Part shown: in pieces, positions 1 through 7,501 of the stretch
Layout: every line of letters begins with the position of its first letter
Numbering within the stretch: the stretch's first letter is position 1
Source of the DNA: Clostridia bacterium
GTDB lineage: Bacteria > Bacillota > Clostridia > Christensenellales > Aristaeellaceae
DNA length: 61,368 bases
Reading direction: 5' to 3'
Assembly (NCBI GenBank): GCA_017434085.1
Contig: JAFRFY010000022.1
Location: 1-61,368 of the forward strand
Translations under genes and position numbers: made by a program
The notes under the pieces: generated by a model
Database searches by the model: none
Told to the model about the DNA's origin: nothing
Seen by the model: only the letters and a program-made list of their open reading frames with translations

Positions 1-285
1 CCCGGCGTCGGCGCGGCGGAGGCCTGGGCCAGGGTGCGCGGGGCGGAAGGTCGGCGGGGCGGCGGTATCGACGCGCTGACCCCGGAGGATACGGAAATCC
101 TCGACGGGTTTTTCGACCAGCTCGGGGAGACCGGGCGGGACCAGCAGGAGCTGTTGCTCGCGGGCGTGTGCGCCGCGCTGGAGCAAAACCTGGAGGCCGC
201 CCGCAAGCGTGTGGGCGAGGCGGACCGGCTCTACATCTCCCTGGGCGCGCTGACCGGGCTCATGATCGCGCTGATACTGATATGA
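1..285 (+). CDS. spoIIIAB: Stage III sporulation protein AB, C-terminal part
   Basis: The window opens inside this gene, leaving 94 residues of a protein that is usually about 170. SpoIIIAB is a mother-cell membrane component, related to type II secretion GspF, of the SpoIIIA-SpoIIQ channel that feeds the forespore. The call rests on its place directly before spoIIIAC, the C-terminal hydrophobic segment (LYISLGALTGLMIALILI) typical of the family, and the intact order of the rest of the operon. The reading frame is open back to base 1. Its stop lies 8 bases before the spoIIIAC start, so the two are probably translationally coupled. Confidence 0.85.
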   Translation, partial: PGVGAAEAWARVRGAEGRRGGGIDALTPEDTEILDGFFDQLGETGRDQQELLLAGVCAALEQNLEAARKRVGEADRLYISLGALTGLMIALILI

Positions 286-293
286 GGTGGCGT

Positions 294-488
294 ATGGACG
301 TGGACTTTGTGTTCAAAATCGCGGGCATCGGGATCGTGGTGACGGTGATCGGGCAGGTGCTCTCCCGCGCGGGGCGGGACGACATCGCCATGCTGGCCAC
401 GCTGTCCGGCCTGGTGGTGGTGCTGACGATGGTGGTCAGCATGATCTCCGGCTTCTTTTCAGACATTCGCGGCATGTTCGCGCTATGA
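294..488 (+). CDS. spoIIIAC: Stage III sporulation protein AC
   Basis: A 64-residue membrane protein with two hydrophobic segments, the normal size for SpoIIIAC. The N-terminus MDVDFVFKIAGIGIVV closely follows the family pattern (…FQIAGVGIVV… in Bacillus). I chose the ATG at 294, after the GAGGTGG at 284-290; an in-frame ATG at 282 that overlaps the spoIIIAB stop would add four residues. SpoIIIAC and AD are small membrane parts of the feeding-tube complex made in the mother cell. Confidence 0.93.
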   Translation: MDVDFVFKIAGIGIVVTVIGQVLSRAGRDDIAMLATLSGLVVVLTMVVSMISGFFSDIRGMFAL

Positions 489-500
489 GGGCAATGGGCG

Positions 501-887
501 ATGGCGATTCAATGGATTGCGCTGTGCGTGGCGGCGGCGATGATCTGTGCGCTGTTGAGGACGGCGCGGCCGGAGCTGGCCACGGCGGTGTCGCTGGCGA
601 CGGGGGCGGCGGTGCTCGCCATGCTGTTTGCGCAGCTTCGCGCCGGCGAGCCCCGGCTGGCGGCGCTGGGGCGGGCCTTTCAGGGGATGGACGCGGACAT
701 CCGGGACGCGGTGCTTCGTGGCGCGGGCATATCCATCATCGCCGACCTGGGGGCGCAGCTGTGCCGCGACGCCGGGGAGACGGCGCTGGCGGGGCGGGTG
801 ACGCTGATCGCGCGGGCCGCCATACTGGCGCTGTGCCTGCCGCTACTGTCCGCGCTCATGGCGCTGTTGGGGCGGCTTGCGGGCTGA
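501..887 (+). CDS. spoIIIAD: Stage III sporulation protein AD
   Basis: A 128-residue, almost entirely hydrophobic protein of the usual SpoIIIAD length, with a family-typical region GAGISIIADLGAQLCRDAG in the middle (a small, conserved part reading G-I-x-x-I-x-x-L-x-x-x-x-C-x-D-x-G). It lies 12 bases after spoIIIAC and its stop TGA overlaps the proposed first codon of spoIIIAE. Part of the SpoIIIA complex of the engulfing mother-cell membrane. Confidence 0.93.
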   Translation: MAIQWIALCVAAAMICALLRTARPELATAVSLATGAAVLAMLFAQLRAGEPRLAALGRAFQGMDADIRDAVLRGAGISIIADLGAQLCRDAGETALAGRVTLIARAAILALCLPLLSALMALLGRLAG

Positions 888-1930
888 TCATAGCGCTGGG
901 GCTTATCTGCAATTCGGCGCGGGCGGAGGGGCTTAACGCCGTCGCGGAGGGGCTGGGCTTTGACGCCGCGGGATTCATGCAGAAGCTGATCTCCGGGGAG
1001 GCGCTGACGTCGCTTTTGCCGATCGACGCCATCCCCGGCATGATACGCGCCGGCGTGCTCCGGGGCCTGTCCGGCCTGACCGTGAACCTGGCGCTGCCCG
1101 TGCTGACCTGCGTGGTGCTCTCGATGATGACGGGCTCCCACGCGGGCTTCATGATGGATTTGCTGTGCGCGCTGTGCTGCGGCAAGGTGCTGGCGCAGAC
1201 CTGGTTCGACGCCCAGGGCGAGGTGCGCGAACTCGTCGGGGGCATCCTTCGGTTGACCGAGCGCATGACACCGGTGCTGTCCTCCGCCGCCGCGCTGACC
1301 GGCGGCAGCTTCTGGGCCACGGCGGTGGGGCCGGCGTCGACCCTGTGTGCCGCCCTCATACAGCGCTTTGTGACGGACTGGGGGTTCAAGCTGTGCGCCG
1401 GGGCCGCGGTGGCGGCGCTGGCGGGGGCGGTGTCCGGCGGGTACGCGCTCAACCGGCTGTTCGACCTCATCAAGGGCGCGGTGCACTGGCTGCTGGGCGG
1501 CGCGATATTCCTGTTCGGCGCGCTGATATCGGTGCAGGGCGTATTAAGCGCCGCGAAGGACGGCGCGGCAGTGCAGACGGCGAAGGTCGCGCTGGAGAGC
1601 CTCATCCCCATCATCGGCGGCGGGGTGTCGGACGCGGCGGGGGCGCTGACTGTCTCGGCGTCGCTGGCGAAGAGCGCCGTGGGCATCACCGGCGTTGCGC
1701 TGATCGTGAAGCTGTGTTTAAAGCCTCTGATCCTGCTGGGCGGCAGGATGGTGGCGCTCAAGCTGCTCTCCGCCGTCATGGAGCCGCTCTCGGAGGGGTC
1801 GGCGGCGACGCTGATCGGCCGCTTCGGGGACATCCTCGAAATGCTGCTGGCCATCGCCGTCTGCTGCTGCGTGCTCGCGGCGATGATCCCCGGCGCGTGC
1901 GCGGCGCTCAGCGGCAATTTTCTCAAATAG
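884..1930 (+). CDS. spoIIIAE: Stage III sporulation protein AE
   Basis: A polytopic membrane protein of about 348 residues (Bacillus SpoIIIAE is near 400). The N-terminus after the proposed start reads LIIALGLICNSARA, a short signal peptide, as expected for this family, followed by six or more hydrophobic segments. Recognisable family parts include RGLSGLTVNLALPVLTCVVLSMM and SALLSVQG-like LISVQGVLSAAKDG. No ATG, GTG or TTG lies in frame near the end of spoIIIAD; I therefore take CTG at 884, which overlaps the AD stop as CTGA. The frame is open far upstream (to 287), but that extension runs antiregister through AC and AD and has no family character. Confidence 0.88.
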   Translation: MIIALGLICNSARAEGLNAVAEGLGFDAAGFMQKLISGEALTSLLPIDAIPGMIRAGVLRGLSGLTVNLALPVLTCVVLSMMTGSHAGFMMDLLCALCCGKVLAQTWFDAQGEVRELVGGILRLTERMTPVLSSAAALTGGSFWATAVGPASTLCAALIQRFVTDWGFKLCAGAAVAALAGAVSGGYALNRLFDLIKGAVHWLLGGAIFLFGALISVQGVLSAAKDGAAVQTAKVALESLIPIIGGGVSDAAGALTVSASLAKSAVGITGVALIVKLCLKPLILLGGRMVALKLLSAVMEPLSEGSAATLIGRFGDILEMLLAIAVCCCVLAAMIPGACAALSGNFLK

Positions 1931-1942
1931 GAGGTCGGTTGT

Positions 1943-2113
1943 GTGGGCATTCAGGCGTCGCTTGCGCAGGTGTTTGCGGTGTGCGCGCTGTCCGCGGCGG
2001 TACAGGCGCTCTCCGGGGAGCGCGGGGAGGGCGTCAGGGCGGTGTGCGGGCTGTCCGTCGTGCTGGCCGTGGCGCGGATGATGGTGGGCCTGCTGGGCCG
2101 CGAGCCGGTTTAG
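1943..2113 (+). CDS. spoIIIAF: Reduced SpoIIIAF-like membrane protein
   Basis: Between spoIIIAE and spoIIIAG, exactly where spoIIIAF belongs, a GTG start with a GGAGGT seven bases upstream opens a 56-residue ORF. It holds two hydrophobic segments joined by SGERGEGVRAV, matching the two-helix N-terminal anchor of SpoIIIAF (helix, basic loop, helix). The roughly 150-residue periplasm-facing ring domain known from Bacillus is missing: a TAG follows the second helix and spoIIIAG starts 3 bases later. Other frames across this stretch give only composition-driven ORFs. Identity as AF is inferred from position and topology. Confidence 0.68.
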   Translation: MGIQASLAQVFAVCALSAAVQALSGERGEGVRAVCGLSVVLAVARMMVGLLGREPV

Positions 2114-2116
2114 CGG

Positions 2117-2464
2117 ATGAAATCGATCCTTGACAGCCTCCGCGCCGCGCGGCACATCGAGCTTTTGATACTCATCGTGCTGCTCGCGGCGCTGGCGCTT
2201 TTCATGCTGGGCGGCGCGCGGCGCGAACCGGCGACCGGCACGGCGCTGGAGGCCCGGCTGGAAAAGCTGCTCAAGCGCATCGAGGGCGCGGGGGACGTTC
2301 ATGTGATGATCAGCCTGGACGGCGACGATCACCCCGTCGGCGCGGCGGTGGTGACGGACAGGCCGCTGACCGTGCGCGCGACACTGGAGATACAGTCGGC
2401 CATACAGGCGCTTCTGGACATCGACCTCGATCGCATTCGCGTGATCGGCAGGGGAGGTTTGTAA
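2117..2464 (+). CDS. spoIIIAG: Stage III sporulation protein AG, compact form
   Basis: A 115-residue protein with one membrane helix (about residues 17-35) and a short ring-building domain. The family pattern is clear: LEKLLKRIEGAGDVHVMIS, then VGAAVVTDRPLTVRATLEIQ and AIQALLDIDLDRIRVI (compare 'GVVVVAEGA…EAVQALLDVP…I' in relatives). Bacillus SpoIIIAG has about 229 residues and forms a 30-subunit ring with a beta-triangle insertion; here there is no room for that insertion. It follows the reduced AF by 3 bases and precedes AH by 3. Confidence 0.88.
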   Translation: MKSILDSLRAARHIELLILIVLLAALALFMLGGARREPATGTALEARLEKLLKRIEGAGDVHVMISLDGDDHPVGAAVVTDRPLTVRATLEIQSAIQALLDIDLDRIRVIGRGGL

Positions 2465-2467
2465 AAA

Positions 2468-2959
2468 ATGGAAAGGTTAAAACGCCGCGCAGCGCTGTCC
2501 GTTCTGATCGTTGCGGCGCTCATGCTCACAGCGTCGGTGTGTCTCTATCTCAAAAGTGACGCGCCGCAGGCCATGGGGGCTTCGTCCGTCGTCATGACGT
2601 CGGAAAAGGAGGACCCCGTGACGCAGTTTCGCACGGAACGCGAACAGCTCAGGAGCCGTCAAACGGGGGAGCTCAACGACATCATCCACGACAATTCATC
2701 CGACGCGGAGACGGTCAACCTGGCGAAGCGGCAGCTCATGGACCTGATGAAGCGGCAGGAGGCGGAGCAGCGGCTGGAGGGCGTGCTCAAAATACGGGGC
2801 TTTGAGGACGCGCTTGTGACGGTCAGCGACGCCTCGGTCAACGTCATCCTGCGCGCGCAGGCCCTCACGCGCCAGGAAAGCGCCGTCATACTGGACCTCG
2901 TGCTGCGCGAAACGGGGGTCACGGCGGGAAATGTCAAAATCCTTACGATAAATCCTTGA
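2468..2959 (+). CDS. spoIIIAH: Stage III sporulation protein AH
   Basis: A 163-residue type II membrane protein: N-terminal helix at about residues 9-27, a Glu/Gln-rich helical region, then the YscJ/FliF-like C-terminal domain (ALVTVSDASVNVILRAQALT…VTAGNVKI). SpoIIIAH is the mother-cell partner that binds forespore SpoIIQ across the engulfment membranes. Slightly shorter than Bacillus AH (about 218). Last gene of the operon; a new vegetative-type promoter starts 7 bases after its stop. Confidence 0.93.
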   Translation: MERLKRRAALSVLIVAALMLTASVCLYLKSDAPQAMGASSVVMTSEKEDPVTQFRTEREQLRSRQTGELNDIIHDNSSDAETVNLAKRQLMDLMKRQEAEQRLEGVLKIRGFEDALVTVSDASVNVILRAQALTRQESAVILDLVLRETGVTAGNVKILTINP

Positions 2960-2966
2960 AAAGTGT

Positions 2967-2995
2967 TTGCGCATCGAAGGGTTTTCTGCTATAAT
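2967..2995 (+). promoter_or_regulatory. Sigma-A type promoter of the Asp23/AmaP genes
   Basis: TTGCGC (2967-2972), a 17-base spacer and a perfect TATAAT (2990-2995), 25 bases before an AAAGGAGGT ribosome site and the ATG at 3021. It begins right after the spoIIIAH stop, so the next genes need not depend on the sporulation operon. Confidence 0.75.
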
Positions 2996-3020
2996 AGTGT
3001 TGGAAAAGGAGGTCTGCGAC

Positions 3021-3656
3021 ATGAGCGAAAATTATCCTTCCGATGTCAAGCTGAATGAAAACCAGGACGGTACCGTATCCTTTGCCACCGAAGTCGTTGC
3101 GACCATCGCCGGTCTCGCGGCCACCGAGGTGGACGGCGTCGCCAGCATGAGCTCTCCGTCCTCCGGCTTTGCCGATATGTTTACCCGTAAGAACACCCGC
3201 AATTTCACCAAGGGGGTGCGCATCGACCTCGACGGCAACAAGGTGACCGTGGACATCACCATCGTGGTGGATTACGGCTCTCCCGTGCCGGACGTGGCCC
3301 GCAGCATTCAGGAGAATGTCAAGAAGGCCATCGAGACCATGAGCGGGCTGGACGTGCGCAGCGTGGACGTGCACGTCTCCGGCATTAGCTTCGAGCGCGA
3401 GCAGCGCGCCAACGCCGAGCTGGACGAGCAGCACCGCAAGATGCTGGAAAAGACCGCCGAGAACACCGCGGAGGCGGGGGAAGCGCCCGCCGCCGAGGCC
3501 GATCAGGAGGCCGAGGAGATCGTATCGGCCGAGGAAGCGGCGGTTGAAGAAGCGCCCTGCGACGACGAAGAAGATACCGATGACGAGGAAGAAGAGGAGG
3601 ACGAGGAAGACGTCCTCGAGGTACTGCGCGACGAAGAGAACATAGAGGCGGATTAA
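3021..3656 (+). CDS. Asp23/Gls24 family envelope stress protein
   Basis: The N-terminal 120 residues are an Asp23/Gls24 domain (VSFATEVVATIAGLAATEVDGVASM … VTVDITIVVDYGSPVPDVARSIQENVKKAIE), followed by an unusually long acidic, Ala/Glu/Asp-rich tail of about 80 residues ending in runs of E and D. Members sit under the membrane, held by AmaP, and respond to envelope or alkaline stress. I chose the ATG at 3021 because an AAAGGAGGT lies 7 bases upstream; the longer ORF start at 2967 lies inside the promoter. Length 211 residues. The following gene codes for the likely membrane anchor. Confidence 0.9.
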   Translation: MSENYPSDVKLNENQDGTVSFATEVVATIAGLAATEVDGVASMSSPSSGFADMFTRKNTRNFTKGVRIDLDGNKVTVDITIVVDYGSPVPDVARSIQENVKKAIETMSGLDVRSVDVHVSGISFEREQRANAELDEQHRKMLEKTAENTAEAGEAPAAEADQEAEEIVSAEEAAVEEAPCDDEEDTDDEEEEEDEEDVLEVLRDEENIEAD

Positions 3657-3708
3657 CCTGCGCCGCCCGCCGCCGACGGGTCACGCCCGCCGGGGAAAGG
3701 GGACTATT

Positions 3709-4560
3709 ATGAAACTGAATGCGGGAAAACGCATACTGATGTTTTTCCACTGGCTGTTTTCGCTGTTGATCTGCGCGGCGTTCGCCGCCTGGATCATCAT
3801 ACCTGACCGGGCGATGGCGCTGTACAACAGGGTGTTCGGCGGCCTGACCGCCACCCAGACGATGATCATAGGCATCGCGGTGCTGGCGATATACGTCCTT
3901 TTGACGGTGGTGCAGGCCTGCATCATATTCCATCGCGGCAAGCGCTATGACCGCGGGTTCATCACCGTGGATTCCAGCGATACCGGCCGGGTGCGCATCG
4001 CGGTGTCCGCCATCGAGCAGATGGTGCGCCAGTCGGTGATCAGCATCGACGGTTTGAGCGATATGAAGATCGGCATCGACAGCCGGGACGACGCCATCGC
4101 CATCAACATCAACGCGACGCTGCAAAACGGCTGCCACGTGCCCACCATCACCGTCAACATGCAGCGGGCCATCCGCCAGTTCGTCGAGATGAATTGCGGC
4201 GTGGCGGTGCGCTCGGTGTCCATCAGCATCAACGCCGTCACCGCCTCGCCCGACACCGGCAGGCGCTGGGGCCGCCGCAGGGACGATGTGAAGCCCGTCG
4301 GGACGCCCGCGCCCAGCTATACGCCCGTCGCTCCGGACTACGCGCCCGCCGCCGAACCGGCCGCGCCCGCGCCGGAGCCCGCGGCGGAGCCTGAGCCCGT
4401 CGCGGAGACCCTGGCAGAGCCCGAGGCTTTGAAGGAGGACGCCGAGCCGGTGATCATCCCCGATCCCGAGCCCATACGGCTGCACTTCGATCACCTGCCC
4501 GAGGCGGGCGCGGAGGACGCGGCGGAGGCGTGCGAAGCGCCTCAGACGCCCGACGACTGA
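3709..4560 (+). CDS. amaP: AmaP-like alkaline shock membrane anchor protein
   Basis: A 283-residue protein with two membrane helices (about residues 9-32 and 51-74), a cytoplasmic Asp23-like fold (RVRIAVSAIEQMVRQSVISI … DAIAININATLQNGCHVPTITVNMQRAIRQFVE) and a long Pro/Ala/Glu-rich tail. This layout is that of AmaP, which tethers Asp23 to the membrane; the Asp23-family gene directly upstream supports this. The tail (from about residue 190) is low complexity and acidic, like that of its neighbour. The gap of 52 bases from the previous gene suggests one transcript. Confidence 0.85.
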   Translation: MKLNAGKRILMFFHWLFSLLICAAFAAWIIIPDRAMALYNRVFGGLTATQTMIIGIAVLAIYVLLTVVQACIIFHRGKRYDRGFITVDSSDTGRVRIAVSAIEQMVRQSVISIDGLSDMKIGIDSRDDAIAININATLQNGCHVPTITVNMQRAIRQFVEMNCGVAVRSVSISINAVTASPDTGRRWGRRRDDVKPVGTPAPSYTPVAPDYAPAAEPAAPAPEPAAEPEPVAETLAEPEALKEDAEPVIIPDPEPIRLHFDHLPEAGAEDAAEACEAPQTPDD

Positions 4561-4571
4561 CAAATACACCT

Positions 4572-4606
4572 ATTGCGGCGGCACGCCAGGCACGTGCCAC
4601 CGCAAT
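4572..4606 (+). other. Strong hairpin between amaP and nusB
   Basis: ATTGCGGCGGCAC (4572-4584) pairs with GTGCCACCGCAAT (4594-4606) around a 9-base loop, 12 of 13 pairs plus one G-U. No U-tract follows on either strand, so it may end transcription weakly or stabilise an mRNA end. A second small hairpin (GTCGG/CCGAC, 4628-4643) lies just before nusB. Confidence 0.5.
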
Positions 4607-4670
4607 AATTGCGTTGAACGCGATACGGTCGGCAGAAACCGACAATCACTGAATAAAGGTTGGTAGACAC

Positions 4671-5069
4671 ATGGATAGAAAGACTGCGCGCGCCCAGGCG
4701 ATGAAGCTCGTCTACGAATGGGAGATGGGCGGCGACGGCGGCGAGGACACGCGACTGGAGCTTCTCGAGGTCAAGCCCGGCGAGAGCGAGAGCGATTTCA
4801 TGAACCGCCTGGTGGAGGGCGTTCAGCAGAACACCCCCCGCATCGACGAGGCGCTGAAGCCGTTTCTGCGCGGGTGGACGATCGAGCGCGTGACCCGCGT
4901 GGACCTGGCCATACTGCGGCTGGCGGCGTATGAGCTGCTGTTCGACAAGACCCCAGAGGGGGTCATCATCAACGAAGCCGTCGAGCTGGCCAACCAGTAT
5001 TCCACCGACAAGGCCGGCGCCTTCATCAACGGCGTGCTGGGCAATCTCGCCAGGAGCGTTCGGGAGTAG
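4671..5069 (+). CDS. nusB: Transcription antitermination factor NusB
   Basis: A 132-residue all-helical protein matching NusB throughout: start RKTARAQAMKLVYEWEM, core DFMNRLVEGVQQN, and the C-terminal signature LAILRLAAYELLFDKTPEGVIINEAVELA followed by KAGAFINGVLGNL. NusB pairs with NusE (S10) on boxA RNA and aids rRNA transcription. In Clostridia it commonly stands at the head of an xseA-xseB-ispA run, as here. Confidence 0.96.
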   Translation: MDRKTARAQAMKLVYEWEMGGDGGEDTRLELLEVKPGESESDFMNRLVEGVQQNTPRIDEALKPFLRGWTIERVTRVDLAILRLAAYELLFDKTPEGVIINEAVELANQYSTDKAGAFINGVLGNLARSVRE

Positions 5070-5133
5070 TCGGGATTCATATTTGGCGCGGTCGGCATGA
5101 CCGCGCTTTGTGTGTAGAAATTGGAGCGATACT

Positions 5134-6360
5134 ATGATGATGAACCAGACCGTGCCGCTGTCCGTATCGGAGCTGAACGAGTACACCCGCAGGCTGATGG
5201 CGGGGGACCCGCTTTTGCGCAGCCTGGAGGTCACCGGGGAAATCACCGGCTACAAGCACTATGCCAACGGGCACCGGTACTTTGCGCTGAAGGACGAAAA
5301 CGCCCGCGTGGATTGCGCGTTCTTCGTACAGCACTCCGGATCGCTGAAATTCCAGCCCGCCGACGGCATGCGGGTGATCGTGAAAGGGTCGGCGTCGCTG
5401 TTCGTCCGTGACGGCAAATTTCAGTTCTATGTGCATGAAATGCGCAGGACCGGGCAGGGGGAACTGTTTGAAAGGATAGAGGCGCTGAAGAAGAAGCTCT
5501 ACGCCGAGGGGCTGTTCGACCCGGCCCGCAAGCGGTCGATCCCCCTGCTGCCGCGCACCATCGGCGTGGCGACCTCCAAGAGCGGCAAGGCGATCAGGGA
5601 TATCGTACACGTTGCGCGGAAAAATAACCCCAACGTGGGCATCGTGCTGGCCCACTGCACGGTGGAGGGGCCGACGGCGCCGGAGGAGATCGTCCGGGCC
5701 ATCGAGCGCCTGAACCGCTTCGGCGGGTGCGACGTGCTGTTGGTGGGCCGGGGCGGCGGGTCCTCGGACAGCCTGTGGGTATTCAACGACGAGCGCGTGG
5801 CCCGGGCCGTCGCCGCGTCAAAGGTGCCGGTCATCTCCTGCGTGGGGCATGAGACCGACATCACCATCACGGATCTGGTGGCGGATGTGTATGCGAACAC
5901 GCCCTCCACCGCGGCGTCGCTGGCGGTGCCGAAGCGCGATGAGCTCAAATCACAGGTGAACGTGATGATGAACCGCGTGTGCCGCGCCCTGACGCATGCC
6001 CAGCAGCTTCGCAGGATGCGGCTGGAAAAGCTGTGCATGGCGTCGTCGATGGCCCGACCCGCGGAGGTTATGATCCTGCCGCGCAGGAGGCTGCTCGAAC
6101 TCCTCTGCCGCCGCGCGGACGCCGCGCTGCCGCGTCGCCTTGAAAAGGCCCGGATGCGGCTTCAAAGCCTGGAGGCCAGCCTGCGGGCGCTCGACCCGGA
6201 CGCCGTGTTGGACCGCGGCTACGCCATTGTGGAGGGCGAGGGCGGTATCATAGAGAATACGAAGGGCGTCCAAATCGGGGACGCCGTGACCGTCCGCCTG
6301 GCCGACGGCAGGCTGGGCGCGAACATCACTTCCATTAAAACAGAGGAGGCTGCTGTATGA
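5134..6360 (+). CDS. xseA: Exodeoxyribonuclease VII large subunit
   Basis: An OB-fold nucleic-acid binding domain (about residues 8-100: VSELNEYTRRLM…LEVTGEITGYK) precedes the catalytic domain with PRTIGVATSKSGKAIRDIVHV, the GRGGGSSDSLWVFNDE motif and SCVGHETDITITDLVAD, then a coiled-coil region. The enzyme degrades single-stranded DNA together with XseB. I chose the ATG at 5134 (a GGAG lies upstream); the ORF can be extended to 5110 without family support. 408 residues, normal size. The stop overlaps the xseB start (ATGA). Confidence 0.95.
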   Translation: MMMNQTVPLSVSELNEYTRRLMAGDPLLRSLEVTGEITGYKHYANGHRYFALKDENARVDCAFFVQHSGSLKFQPADGMRVIVKGSASLFVRDGKFQFYVHEMRRTGQGELFERIEALKKKLYAEGLFDPARKRSIPLLPRTIGVATSKSGKAIRDIVHVARKNNPNVGIVLAHCTVEGPTAPEEIVRAIERLNRFGGCDVLLVGRGGGSSDSLWVFNDERVARAVAASKVPVISCVGHETDITITDLVADVYANTPSTAASLAVPKRDELKSQVNVMMNRVCRALTHAQQLRRMRLEKLCMASSMARPAEVMILPRRRLLELLCRRADAALPRRLEKARMRLQSLEASLRALDPDAVLDRGYAIVEGEGGIIENTKGVQIGDAVTVRLADGRLGANITSIKTEEAAV

Positions 6361-6578
6361 ATACGAGCAAGAGCTTTGAGGAGCGCATGCAGGAGCTGGA
6401 GGCGCTGGTGCAGGCGCTGGAGGCCGGCCAGATGTCCTTGGAGGATTCCTTCAAGAGCTATGAAAAGGCCATGGCCATAAAGGCAGAGCTGACCGCGTTG
6501 CTGGACGAGGGCGACCGGCGCATACGGCTGCTGACGGAGACCGGCGAACAGGAGATCCCGGAGGAGAGCTTGCAATGA
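6357..6578 (+). CDS. xseB: Exodeoxyribonuclease VII small subunit
   Basis: 73 residues with the family core SFEERMQELEALVQALEAGQ and LEDSFKSYEKAM, two helices forming a coiled coil that packs against XseA. Overlaps xseA by 4 bases at the front and ispA by 4 bases at the back (ATGA both times), so the three genes are translationally coupled. Confidence 0.95.
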   Translation: MNTSKSFEERMQELEALVQALEAGQMSLEDSFKSYEKAMAIKAELTALLDEGDRRIRLLTETGEQEIPEESLQ

Positions 6579-7480
6579 GGGATTTACAGGAATACGCGAG
6601 CATCGTCAACGCGCGCCTGGAGGCGATTCCCGAGGTCGTCCCGGAGGGAAGGTATGTCATCGGGGAGATGCCCTGGCTGTTGAGCCGTTCCATGCGCTAC
6701 AGCCTGTCGGCGGGCGGCAAGCGGCTTCGGCCCGCAATGCTGCTGGCCGCGGTTGAGCTGCTGGGCGGGCGCATTGAGGACGCGCTGGACTACGCCTGCG
6801 CGGTGGAGATGATCCACACCTATTCGCTGATACACGACGACCTGCCGGGCATGGATAACGACACCCTGCGCCGGGGCCGTCCCACGAACCACGTGGTGTT
6901 CGGCGAGGGGCAGGCGATCCTGGCGGGGGACGGGCTTCTGAACTGCGCCTTCGAGACGATGCTCCGCGCGGCCTCGGCGCATCCCGACCGCGCCCTCGAC
7001 TACCTGCTGGCCATGCGGGAAATCGCCACCGGCGCGGGGGTGACGGGCATGATCGCGGGGCAGGTGATGGACCTTTACTGCGAGGCCAACAGTTTAAGCG
7101 ACATAAACGCGCTTGAATACATCCAGCGCAACAAGACCGCCTGCATGTTCATCTATCCCCTCCGGGCCGCCGCGCGGTTGTGCGGGGCGGGGGATAAAGC
7201 GCTCGGGGCGCTGACCGACTACGGCCGGGCCTTCGGACTGCTGTTCCAGGCGACGGACGACCTGCTGGACGTCACCGGCGATCAGGCGAACATGGGCAAG
7301 ACGCTGGGCAAGGACGCCGAGAGCGGCAAGCTGACCTGCATATCCGCTTACGGTCTCGAGGGTACCCGCGCGCTGGTGGAAAGGCTGCACCGGGAGGCGC
7401 TCCGGGCGCTTGCGCCCTTTGGCGAAAGGGCGGCGTTCTTCGCGGCGCTGGTGGATTCCATGGTCGACCGCACCAAATAA
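6575..7480 (+). CDS. ispA: Polyprenyl (farnesyl) diphosphate synthase
   Basis: Trans-prenyltransferase of 301 residues that joins IPP to allylic diphosphates, most likely to farnesyl diphosphate. First Asp-rich motif DDLPGMDND followed by RRGRPTNH, and second motif DDLLDVTGD, both with intact metal-binding aspartates; GGKRLRPAML near the N-terminus binds the pyrophosphate. Placed just before dxs, it links precursor supply and chain synthesis in one operon. Farnesyl rather than geranylgeranyl product is inferred from the family type and context. Confidence 0.93.
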   Translation: MRDLQEYASIVNARLEAIPEVVPEGRYVIGEMPWLLSRSMRYSLSAGGKRLRPAMLLAAVELLGGRIEDALDYACAVEMIHTYSLIHDDLPGMDNDTLRRGRPTNHVVFGEGQAILAGDGLLNCAFETMLRAASAHPDRALDYLLAMREIATGAGVTGMIAGQVMDLYCEANSLSDINALEYIQRNKTACMFIYPLRAAARLCGAGDKALGALTDYGRAFGLLFQATDDLLDVTGDQANMGKTLGKDAESGKLTCISAYGLEGTRALVERLHREALRALAPFGERAAFFAALVDSMVDRTK

Positions 7481-7501
7481 CCTCAACGGGAGTACGGACA
7501 G

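Noticed and set aside
287..883. Long upstream extension of the spoIIIAE frame across spoIIIAC and spoIIIAD
   Set aside because: It is an out-of-register reading of two well-recognised genes in GC-rich DNA, Gly/Ala/Arg-rich and without family character.
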